Shown piece after piece: positions 1 to 5,912 of a stretch of DNA of 11,878 nt. The stretch is from positions 1 to 11,878 of the forward strand of contig JAKPQT010000130.1 in NCBI GenBank assembly GCA_029555885.1. The letters are read 5' to 3'. This stretch comes from Chloroflexota bacterium (GTDB taxonomy: Bacteria; Chloroflexota; Anaerolineae; CG2-30-64-16). Below the pieces are notes generated by a model. It did no database searches. It was not told the DNA's origin and saw nothing but the letters and a program-made list of their open reading frames with translations. Within the stretch, counting starts at the first letter, position 1. Each line of letters opens with the position of its first letter. The position numbers and the translations under genes are program-made.

Positions 1-1
1 G

Positions 2-562
2 GACGACATCACCCTGCTCCGGCGCATCGCACGCGGGGATGAGGACGCGCTGCTGACTCTGCACAAACGCTACGTCAACCTGGTCTACAGCATGGCCTGG
101 CGTGTATTGCAGGATGTCGGGCGGGCAGAAGAAGTCACCCAGGACATCTTCATCAAGCTCTGGCAGAAGGGCCACCAGTTCGACCCCGCGCGGGGACGCT
201 TTTCGAGCTGGCTGCTCAGCGTCACCCGCTTCGCCGCGATCGACCGCCTGCGCAGCGATGGCCGCCGCCCGGTGGCCGCGGAGCTGGCCGCGGGCGAGGG
301 AGATGACCAACCCACCCTCGAACAACTGCTCCCGCCGACCGATCACGCCAGTTGGGAGCGCGGGCAGCATTTGCGCCTGCTCCTTACGCAGTTGCCGCCC
401 GACCAGCGCCAGATCATCGAGCTGGCCTACTTCGCCGGCCTGACCCACAGTGAGTTGGCCGAATACCTCGGCCTGCCGCTCGGCACGGTCAAGAGCCGTC
501 TGCGGCTGGGGCTGGAGAAGCTGCGCGGGCTGTGGCTGGATGAGCCGGGGCCAAGTCATTGA
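2..562 (+). CDS. ECF RNA polymerase sigma factor, SigK-like (5' partial)
   Basis: This is an extracytoplasmic-function sigma factor that would direct RNA polymerase to a small regulon. The reading frame is open to the left edge from base 2 (DDITLLRRIARGDEDALLTL), so only a few N-terminal residues should be missing; the ATG at 92 is internal. Region 2 is visible as RVLQDVGRAEEVTQDIFIKL followed by FSSWLLSVTRFAAIDRLRSD. Region 4 is LPPDQRQIIELAYFAGLTHS followed by ELAEYLGLPLGTVKSRLRLG, a typical -35-binding helix-turn-helix. The region 4 wording resembles SigK-type factors, which pair with RskA anti-sigma factors, and an RskA-domain protein lies at 2178-2948 on the same strand. Two opposite-strand genes separate them, so pairing is an inference. 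The family call is firm; the target genes are unknown. Confidence 0.93.
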   Translation, partial: DDITLLRRIARGDEDALLTLHKRYVNLVYSMAWRVLQDVGRAEEVTQDIFIKLWQKGHQFDPARGRFSSWLLSVTRFAAIDRLRSDGRRPVAAELAAGEGDDQPTLEQLLPPTDHASWERGQHLRLLLTQLPPDQRQIIELAYFAGLTHSELAEYLGLPLGTVKSRLRLGLEKLRGLWLDEPGPSH

Positions 563-572
563 GCAAAAGAAT

Positions 573-601
573 CCCCCTCTTCCGCCGTGCGGGGGAGGGG
601 G
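573..601. terminator. GC-rich hairpin between convergent genes, likely terminator of the cytochrome gene
   Basis: A 13-base arm at 573-585 (CCCCCTCTTCCGC) pairs with 589-601 (GCGGGGGAGGGGG) around a 3-base loop, with 11 Watson-Crick and 2 G-U pairs. Read on the minus strand, the stem is followed by ATTCTTTTG, so it fits an intrinsic terminator for the cytochrome c gene that ends at 659. On the plus strand no T-run follows. The right flank up to about 632 continues with G-rich words seen in dispersed intergenic repeats, so it may also be a repeat copy. Confidence 0.6.
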
Positions 602-658
602 TGCAAGCGAAGCTCGCCTAGGGGGTGAGGGCCAGTAGTTGCGGCCCCAAGCGCTCTG

Positions 659-1060
659 CTACTTCAACGTCAACAGATACGCGACGAGGTCATTGATCTG
701 GGCTTCGCTCAGATCCTTGTACGACTGCATGACGCCTTCGACATACCCTTCCACCACGTAGGCATTCGGCTCGACCAACGATTGGTGAAGGTACTCATCG
801 GCGCTCTCGCCCTGCACGCGCGAGGCCGCCCGGCCCGCGATGCCCTGCAGCGTCGGCCCGACCAACTGTGTCCCGTCCACGGAATGGCACGTCGCACAGC
901 CTGGATTCTGACCGACGAGCGCCTGCTTGAACAGAACTTCTCCGTTGCTCGCGCTGCCCGCAGCCCCGCTGCCCGTCCCAGACGCCTCGCCGCCGCCACA
1001 CGCCGCGACCAGCGCCAGGACAACCACCAAACCGAATACCACAAATAGCTTCTTCTGCAT
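659..1060 (-). CDS. Lipoprotein class I cytochrome c
   Basis: A 133-residue exported, lipid-anchored electron carrier. The N-terminus has a short basic stretch, a hydrophobic core (residues 5-20) and a lipobox ending at Cys21 (VAAC), followed by a Gly/Ser-rich spacer to about residue 38. The haem c attachment motif CATCH is at 55-59, with His59 as proximal ligand. Met111 in the GVMQSY segment is the likely distal axial ligand, followed by the usual C-terminal helix (LSEAQINDLVAYLLTLK). The layout resembles the soluble cytochrome c modules found with cytochrome oxidases, but no oxidase genes are in view. A GAGGAGG Shine-Dalgarno sits just upstream of the ATG, and a strong promoter lies at 1099-1127. 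The gene lies on the strand opposite the flanking sigma and anti-sigma genes. The function is confident; the redox partner is unknown. Confidence 0.95.
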   Translation of the reverse strand: MQKKLFVVFGLVVVLALVAACGGGEASGTGSGAAGSASNGEVLFKQALVGQNPGCATCHSVDGTQLVGPTLQGIAGRAASRVQGESADEYLHQSLVEPNAYVVEGYVEGVMQSYKDLSEAQINDLVAYLLTLK

Positions 1061-1098
1061 GGTTCCTCCTCACCGGTACTTTGTAAGCTAACAAGCTC

Positions 1099-1127
1099 AC
1101 CATACCCCTGACCATGCAGCTTGTCAA
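1099..1127 (-). promoter_or_regulatory. Sigma-A promoter of the cytochrome c gene
   Basis: On the minus strand TTGACA (1127-1122, perfect -35) is followed after exactly 17 bases by TATGGT (1104-1099, 4 of 6 matches to the -10 consensus). The predicted start is about 1092, giving a 32-base leader with a good Shine-Dalgarno. A near-palindrome at 1081-1094 (TTGTAAGCTAACAA, 6 of 7 pairs) overlaps the predicted start and could be an operator. Confidence 0.72.
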
Positions 1128-1186
1128 GATTCGCACATACTTGTGTGGTGCAGCACAAACAATTCCGGGCGCATCAGGGCGCACAA

Positions 1187-1216
1187 AGGCCCGCCTGTTC
1201 TGCGACAGACGGGCCT
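1187..1216 (-). terminator. Intrinsic terminator of the CHRD gene
   Basis: Arms AGGCCCGCCTG (1187-1197) and CAGACGGGCCT (1206-1216) form an 11-base stem with one imperfect pair and an 8-base loop. Read on the minus strand, the stem lies about 57 bases past the CHRD stop codon and is followed by TTTGTG, a short T-rich run. It separates the CHRD gene from the cytochrome promoter, so the two are probably independent transcripts. Confidence 0.65.
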
Positions 1217-1272
1217 CATAAGGAACCGGGAAGCAGCCTGAGCGGGTGAACGGCAGTTCCTCCCTTGCCCTC

Positions 1273-1821
1273 TCAATCCGTCGGGCCGCCGTGCTGCATG
1301 ATCGTGCCCGATATCTCGCCCGCGGGGAAGTCACCCGGTCCGGTGTTGGTCGGGGCCACGAAATCATTGGTGTGTACGTTGACATACGCGCCACCGCTGC
1401 GCATGGCGAACAACAGGTCTTCGAGGGTCATGCCGGCCAACGGTCCGATCAGGTCTGCCTGCGTGATGACCCCCTCGAACAAGACACCGCTGAAAGTGCC
1501 CGGAATCCAGGAGGAAGGCGGAGTGCCGGTCGGCGGTGCATCCGGATATAGCCAGGCGACCACCGGCCCGGGTGCCGGAGCCAAATGTATATGGGCGACG
1601 GTCACGTTATCGAGGTTTGCCACGATCAACTTATAGGACAACTCATCGCCGGCCTTGTTAAGGTGGAAGATCGTGACGCCGCGTGCGAGCGATTCGGGGT
1701 GACCCGCGTTTTCACCCGAGAGCTGAGCGACAAAGTTCCGTTCGTTGGCGGCCCAGGCAGTGGTCGCCACGGCGGCGAACAGTGCGATAGCCATCAATAC
1801 CACCAGATACTTGCGTAACAT
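1273..1821 (-). CDS. Secreted CHRD-domain protein
   Basis: A 182-residue exported protein. The start is set at the ATG at 1821 because an AGGAGG Shine-Dalgarno (1828-1833) lies six bases upstream; the reading frame continues upstream to an ATG at 1848, which has no comparable site. Residues 1-24 form a signal peptide (MLRKYLVVLMAIALFAAVAT, then AWA before the likely cut at 24/25). Residues 26-174 match the CHRD domain: a strand-rich start (NFVAQLSGENAGHP), the conserved AHIH (76-79), AYVNVHT (145-151) and FPAGEISG (165-172). CHRD was named from chordin and occurs in many bacterial exported proteins, but its biochemical role is poorly defined. The gene is divergent from the anti-sigma gene across a 356-base gap, so it is a reasonable candidate member of that sigma factor's regulon (inference). 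Confidence 0.9.
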   Translation of the reverse strand: MLRKYLVVLMAIALFAAVATTAWAANERNFVAQLSGENAGHPESLARGVTIFHLNKAGDELSYKLIVANLDNVTVAHIHLAPAPGPVVAWLYPDAPPTGTPPSSWIPGTFSGVLFEGVITQADLIGPLAGMTLEDLLFAMRSGGAYVNVHTNDFVAPTNTGPGDFPAGEISGTIMQHGGPTD

Positions 1822-2177
1822 TCCTTGCCTCCTATACATCTGAATCACCAGTTGTGCTGACTTTGCTGCGACTCGATCACACTGGCACTTGATGAAAACT
1901 ACGTTGCCCAGCCTATGCCCGGATCACGTTGGCCAAAAATCTGCTGTGAAAGATGCGACATGCAGTGCGTTGAATTTGTGGCCGCTAGAGTGATCCATAC
2001 CTCAGGGAAAATACGTATATAGGATTAGGTAACACCCAATTCGATGACAGTGCAGATTCGGATCGAGCGCCTTTAGTGGCCTGCGTGAGGTGCAGTGCGC
2101 TGGTCCGCAATATGTGGCGGTAGACCGGCCCAGGCCGGTCTCTGACCGCGCCGGGAACCGGCGGCAGGATAGCAAGC
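1822..2177. promoter_or_regulatory. Divergent intergenic region between CHRD and anti-sigma genes
   Basis: This 356-base gap should carry two divergent promoters. I see no convincing -35/-10 pair in either direction. An AT-rich patch at about 2006-2026, including the 8-base palindrome ATACGTAT (2011-2018), is the most promoter-like part. The word TGCAGTGCG is repeated directly at 1961-1969 and 2091-2099. A perfect inverted repeat at 2122-2141 and a smaller one at 2149-2163 precede the anti-sigma start. No small gene is supported here. Confidence 0.4.
2122..2141. repeat. Perfect inverted repeat upstream of the anti-sigma gene
   Basis: AGACCGGCC-CA-GGCCGGTCT is a perfect 9-base dyad with a 2-base centre, 36 bases before the anti-sigma ATG. 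A second dyad, CGCCGG-GAA-CCGGCG, follows at 2149-2163. They could be an operator or leader hairpins that control translation; the sequence alone cannot decide. Confidence 0.55.
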
Positions 2178-2948
2178 ATGGGCAAGATTTTTGCGACAAC
2201 AACAGACCCGGTCGAGATGCCTCATGAGGAGTGCCAGGGCTTGATCCCGGCCTATGCGTTCGGAGCAACGGACGCCGTCGAGACGCGCCAGGTAGCCGAG
2301 CATCTCGAGCGGTGCGGCGAATGCCGCGCGCTGCTCGCCAGCTACCACACGCTCTCCGACGACCTGCTCTATGCCGTGCCGGGCAGCTTTGCGCCGGCAG
2401 ACGCCGGTGCACACCTGGCGCGGCGGCTCGCCCGCAGCGGCCGTCCGGCCGCACGTACCGGTCTTGCCGGTCTCTGGGAACGCGTGGGGCCGCGGCTCGC
2501 GTGGCCGCTGGTCACGGCCGCGCTGCTGGCGCTGGTGCTCACGAACGTCTACTGGTTTGGCCGGCTCGGCAGGCTGGAGGAGCAGGTAGCGGCCCAGGTT
2601 GCCGCAATCAACGCGGCTTCGCCGGTCCCAACGGCAACGCTGTACGCGGATGACGAAGCCAGCCATGCTGCCGGGGTGGTCTATGCGCCGGGTGGGGTGG
2701 GGTGGGTCCTGCTGTGCGTCTATGACATGCCGACGCTGCCCGAAGGCATGGCCTACCAGGTGTGGCTCATCCGCAATGGCGAGCGCGACAGCGGCGGCGT
2801 GTTCCAGGTGTCCCCCAAGGGGTACGGATTGCTGCTCATGGAACTCGCGCAGCCGCTGGACGCCTATGAGGCACTGGGCATCACGATCGAGCCCGCCAGC
2901 GGCAGTCCCGGCCCCACCTCACCGCGCGTCCTCGGCGGGCGGCTGTAA
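2178..2948 (+). CDS. Membrane anti-sigma factor with zinc-finger and RskA domains
   Basis: A 256-residue single-pass membrane regulator that would hold an ECF sigma factor inactive at the membrane. Residues 16-65 form a zinc-binding anti-sigma (ZAS/zf-HC2) domain: HEEC (16-19) and the hallmark H-x3-C-x2-C at His42, Cys46 and Cys49. Residues 107-127 are the membrane helix (LAWPLVTAALLALVLTNVYW). A short coiled-coil-like stretch follows (GRLGRLEEQVAAQVAAINAA). Residues about 152-250 match the extracytoplasmic RskA domain (GGVGWVLLCVYDMP, YQVWLIRNGERDSGGVF, ALGITIEPASGSPGPTSP). The ATG at 2178 has only a weak AGGA site; the ATG at 2220 (Met14, just before HEEC) is an alternative start. The likely partner is the sigma factor at 2-562, which is not adjacent as usual. 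Confidence 0.93.
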   Translation: MGKIFATTTDPVEMPHEECQGLIPAYAFGATDAVETRQVAEHLERCGECRALLASYHTLSDDLLYAVPGSFAPADAGAHLARRLARSGRPAARTGLAGLWERVGPRLAWPLVTAALLALVLTNVYWFGRLGRLEEQVAAQVAAINAASPVPTATLYADDEASHAAGVVYAPGGVGWVLLCVYDMPTLPEGMAYQVWLIRNGERDSGGVFQVSPKGYGLLLMELAQPLDAYEALGITIEPASGSPGPTSPRVLGGRL

Positions 2949-2955
2949 AGGCTAC

Positions 2956-3029
2956 CGCGGAATACGCGGACCACACAGAAGGACAGCTCTTGAAGAAGCT
3001 GTTCTTCCGCGTGGTCGGTGTCTTCCGCG
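2956..3029. repeat. Long imperfect palindrome between convergent genes
   Basis: A dyad of about 33 bases per arm fills most of the 93-base gap between the anti-sigma and phosphatase stop codons. Nested arms are CGCGGAA (2956-2962)/TTCCGCG (3023-3029), GACCAC (2969-2974)/GTGGTC (3011-3016) and GAAGGACAGCT (2978-2988)/AGCTGTTCTTC (2997-3007), around an 8-base loop. The internal loops are symmetric in size (6x6 and 3x3), as expected from a once more perfect palindrome. It could stop transcription from both sides, though no T-run is obvious. It may also be a REP- or MITE-like copy. Confidence 0.7.
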
Positions 3030-3041
3030 ATCGAACCGTGC

Positions 3042-4280
3042 CTACGCGCCGCTGTTCTCCGCAAACTGGATCAACCCGCGGCGACCGTTGACCAGCCAGT
3101 CCGGGTCCTCCCCCGCGAGCTGCTCCGCCTGACCGGCCGCCAGCCCGACAGCCACCTCGGACTTGAGCGTGCGCAGACTCACGACCGGCGCCGGGAAATA
3201 GCCGACTGCCGCGACGAAGGGCGTCGTATACGACCAGTGCGCATCGCCCAACAGCCGCCGGTAGTTGGCGTCACCCTTGACTATCACCAGGTCCGCCGCA
3301 GCCAGCGCAGCGTGCAAATCATCCGGCAATTCATAGTAAAACAGGCTCGACGCATTGAACCAGTGTGCGGAGACAGTCAGCGCACCCGCGGTCAGATGCC
3401 CGTCCATCCGCCGCGCGAGCTTTGCCCCTGCGCCGCCCGCGGCCAGCAGCGCATCGAGGCCGTCCACCAGGTCCGCAGGCACAGCATCCGAGACGAAGAA
3501 CGGCCACGGCTTCAGGTGGAAGTGGACTTCGGAGGCCAGCCCGCTCACCAGCAAGAAGTCGGCCAGCGCAACATCCATCAGCAGCTCGGTTCCGGCGTTG
3601 TCGGCCAGCAGGCTGACGCGGCCTTCGCTGCGCCGCAGCAAGTGTCGCCACACCAGCTCTGCATCATCAACCAGCAGGTTGGCGCGTTCGGCGTCCGGGC
3701 CGCCGGTCGCGCCGAGGTGCGCCGCAACCATGTAGCTGAGGTCGGTACGGTTGCCCCACAAGCTCGCGTGCAGCAGGGTCTCGAACCGCGCCTCGACATC
3801 GTCCGGCAGCGCCTCCAGGAGCGCGCCAACGGCGGCGGGTGCAGCCTCCGCCGCCCACTCGCGACGCTTGGTGGACGCATAGGGGTCCACGCCCTGCCAC
3901 GGCCCTGGCTGGAAGTAACGCACGGCCTCCAACAGCCGCCGATAGAAGTAGGCCTCGGCCCAGTACCACGGCACATCGAGCCAGGAGCGTCCCAGATAGG
4001 CCGCGGCGGTGGCATTCCAGAAGGCCGCATCGGGCGCAGTTTCGTGCAGCCCGCGGATGACGCCGCCGGTTAGCTCCGCGTGCAGCTCATCCAGCGCGGC
4101 GTGGATGTCCAGCGGATAGACAGTGGTCGCCTGTGTGTCGCGCAGGATGGCCGGAACGCGCACCGCCAGCGTGTTGCGCGCAAACGATCCCGGCTCCGAT
4201 GTGCGGATGACCGGCGGCAGCGCGGCCGGATCCACCCGTGGGGATGGGATGTGCGGTTGCGTCGCGGGCATCCAATTCAT
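3042..4280 (-). CDS. ARMT1-like (DUF89 subfamily III) metal-dependent phosphatase
   Basis: A 412-residue cytoplasmic enzyme of the DUF89/ARMT1-like superfamily of metal-dependent 'damage-control' phosphatases, which hydrolyse unwanted or side-product phosphometabolites. Diagnostic motifs are SLWGNRTDLS (173-182), typical of subfamily III, the metal site DNAGTELLMD (227-236), KPWPFFVSD (257-265) and KGDANYRR (335-342). Known subfamily III members act on sugar phosphates such as fructose-1-phosphate; the substrate here is not readable from sequence. The start ATG overlaps the stop of the upstream Fe-S gene as ATGA (4280-4277), indicating translational coupling, with a GAGGCG site upstream. The Met at residue 4 is a less likely start. 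No key motif is missing. The family call is firm; the metabolic link to the Fe-S protein is unknown. Confidence 0.92.
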   Translation of the reverse strand: MNWMPATQPHIPSPRVDPAALPPVIRTSEPGSFARNTLAVRVPAILRDTQATTVYPLDIHAALDELHAELTGGVIRGLHETAPDAAFWNATAAAYLGRSWLDVPWYWAEAYFYRRLLEAVRYFQPGPWQGVDPYASTKRREWAAEAAPAAVGALLEALPDDVEARFETLLHASLWGNRTDLSYMVAAHLGATGGPDAERANLLVDDAELVWRHLLRRSEGRVSLLADNAGTELLMDVALADFLLVSGLASEVHFHLKPWPFFVSDAVPADLVDGLDALLAAGGAGAKLARRMDGHLTAGALTVSAHWFNASSLFYYELPDDLHAALAAADLVIVKGDANYRRLLGDAHWSYTTPFVAAVGYFPAPVVSLRTLKSEVAVGLAAGQAEQLAGEDPDWLVNGRRGLIQFAENSGA

Positions 4281-5236
4281 GCCCGCGCCTCAGCCGCGCT
4301 CAGGAGCGCCTGCATATCGAGCGACAGGCCCTTGCGCTCGTCGCGCACCAGGGCCATAGCGCCCTGCGGGCAGTGATCCACGCACACGCCGCAGCCCATG
4401 CACTTATCGAAGTCCACGACCGACCGTCCGCCGTCCAGCGCCAGCGCCTCGAACTGACACATCTCGACGCACTGCCCGCACCCGGCGCAAAGGTCCTCGT
4501 CCACCTGGCTGACATAGCCGGACGCCGCGAGCATGGGCACGCCGTTGCGGTGGGCCTGCATCGCGCCGCAGCAGCACGAGCAGCAGTTGCAGATGGCATA
4601 GAAGCGGCCCAGCATCGCATCCTTGAAGAACGCGTGATGGACGTGCCCGCGCGCGTGCTCGGCCTGCAGGATGCCAGCAGCCTCATCGCCCGTGATCCAG
4701 CGCGACCTCCTTGGCTGGTGCTCCGCGATGAAGCCGGCGAATGGCTCGCCCACGATCAGGCAGACGTCGAGCGGCAGGCACGGCTCGGCCCGCGCGCTCC
4801 GGCAGGGACATTCCAGGGCGACGATGTGGTCGGGGTTCTGCAGGATGATGTCCCGCGCCAGCGCATACGGGATGACCTGCTCCAGGTCACCCAGGTCCAC
4901 GCTGCGGTCCACCTGCACGAGGCGGGTAGCCGTCTCCAGGGTGACGACCTTGCCGTGATAGGTATCCGCGAAGCCGACAACCGGCGGGCCATCCGCCGCT
5001 GACACGGCCCCAGCATGCTGTGCCCCGCGCCTGCGGATGAGGGCATCCAGCCGGGCCACGATCGGTTTTGCGCGCCTGGCAAGGGGATGCTCGCCCGTGC
5101 CGATGCCGATGTAAAGATAGGGCCAGCGGGCATAGATGTAGCCGTGCAGCCAATCAAATAGGCTATAGCCCGACGTGCGCCGCGCCTCGCGCATGAACGC
5201 GCGGGTGGAGGGTCGGGGCCAGAGTGGGAGCTTCAT
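4277..5236 (-). CDS. Cys-rich 2x[4Fe-4S] ferredoxin-domain protein
   Basis: A 319-residue cytoplasmic iron-sulfur protein (residue numbers from the ATG at 5236). The C-terminal third is a bacterial dicluster ferredoxin: CAGCGQCVEMC (250-260) and CMGCGVCVDHC (279-289), both C-x2-C-x2-C-x3-C. Upstream lies a second Cys-rich region: ECPCR (142-146), Cys153, Cys159 and the run ICNCCSCCCG (215-224). These ten further cysteines could hold another metal cluster. The N-terminal 130 residues have no motif I recognise. A GTG at 5257 extends the frame by seven residues, but the ATG at 5236 has AAGGA upstream (11-base spacing) and is preferred. The gene leads an operon with the ARMT1-like phosphatase, driven by the promoter at 5335-5363. 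It is probably an electron-transfer or Fe-S enzyme component; the specific reaction is unknown. Confidence 0.88.
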   Translation of the reverse strand: MKLPLWPRPSTRAFMREARRTSGYSLFDWLHGYIYARWPYLYIGIGTGEHPLARRAKPIVARLDALIRRRGAQHAGAVSAADGPPVVGFADTYHGKVVTLETATRLVQVDRSVDLGDLEQVIPYALARDIILQNPDHIVALECPCRSARAEPCLPLDVCLIVGEPFAGFIAEHQPRRSRWITGDEAAGILQAEHARGHVHHAFFKDAMLGRFYAICNCCSCCCGAMQAHRNGVPMLAASGYVSQVDEDLCAGCGQCVEMCQFEALALDGGRSVVDFDKCMGCGVCVDHCPQGAMALVRDERKGLSLDMQALLSAAEARA

Positions 5237-5334
5237 GGGTGCGGCCGTCCTTGTCACAGGATAGGGATGGGGCTGTGCTGACAGACAATGGATGGCGCGT
5301 TGTGTGCCATCAGGTGCAGAACTTCACAGGCCGT

Positions 5335-5363
5335 ATTGTACACGCAGCGCGTGGCAGTGGCAA
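5335..5363 (-). promoter_or_regulatory. Sigma-A promoter of the Fe-S/phosphatase operon
   Basis: On the minus strand TTGCCA (5363-5358, 5 of 6) is followed after 17 bases by TACAAT (5340-5335, 5 of 6). The predicted start is about 5328, giving a leader of about 92 bases to the ATG at 5236. No riboswitch-like structure is obvious in the leader. Confidence 0.75.
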
Positions 5364-5477
5364 GGTGACCGTTATCCGCGTGTCTCCTGGAAGCTGGCTT
5401 CTAGAATTCGGTCGCGCAGTCGCTTATAGTGACAGCATTATTCGAAGGTCAGTGCTCATTTGACAGGAGGCGGAAGC

Positions 5478-5912
5478 ATGGGGTTGTTCGATGCGGTGAA
5501 ACGTGCGTTGGGTGTGAGCCGGGCAGAGCCGGATGCGCCGGTGAAAGCTGTCAGGACGGATTCATCGCGGCCGCAGCCGCGGGAGGAAGTCGCGGTCCCT
5601 GAGGTAACGGTGGGCGAACTGCTGGCCGAGCTGAAGGCGGACGGCGCGCGGACGCCATTCCTGCTGGACATCCGGGAGCCCTACGAGCGGCGCCAGGGCT
5701 ACATCCCAGACAACCTGCACATTCCCATGAACAGCATCCCGGCGCGGCTGACGGAGCTGCCGCGCGATGCGGATATCGTCGTCTACTGCGCGCACGGCAA
5801 CCGCTCGTACAGCGTCACCGGCTGGCTGATGCAGCAGGGCTACGCCGCGCGCAGCCTCAAGGGCGGCATCGCGGCCTGGGGTGCACAGGGGGGAGCAATA
5901 ACGCGCGATTAG
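5478..5912 (+). CDS. Single-domain rhodanese-like sulfurtransferase
   Basis: A 144-residue cytoplasmic protein with one rhodanese domain (about residues 42-140). The fold signature includes FLLDIREPYE (61-70), GYIPDNLHIPMNSIP (74-88) and the active-site loop CAHGNRS (104-110) with catalytic Cys104, then LKGGIAAW (117-124). Such proteins carry persulfide sulfur from donors such as thiosulfate or cysteine desulfurase to acceptors. The first 40 residues (MGLFDAVKRALGV and a Pro/Arg-rich linker) are outside the domain. The ATG at 5478 is chosen because AGGAGG (5465-5470) lies seven bases upstream; an upstream in-frame TTG at 5460 overlaps that region. A TATAGT at 5425-5430 could be a -10 box, but no -35 pairs with it. 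Its stop overlaps the stop of the convergent membrane-protein gene by four bases. Confidence 0.93.
   Translation: MGLFDAVKRALGVSRAEPDAPVKAVRTDSSRPQPREEVAVPEVTVGELLAELKADGARTPFLLDIREPYERRQGYIPDNLHIPMNSIPARLTELPRDADIVVYCAHGNRSYSVTGWLMQQGYAARSLKGGIAAWGAQGGAITRD

Noticed and set aside
1141..1158. TTGTG...CACAA small dyad near the cytochrome promoter
   Set aside because: Five-base arms with an 8-base gap are expected by chance and lie upstream of the -35 without other support.
3018..4073. A 351-codon plus-strand frame opposite the phosphatase
   Set aside because: Its product is Arg/Gln-rich without motifs, while the minus strand encodes all DUF89 signatures.
5425..5430. TATAGT as a -10 box for the rhodanese gene
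   Set aside because: No acceptable -35 hexamer lies 16-18 bases upstream, so it was mentioned but not called.
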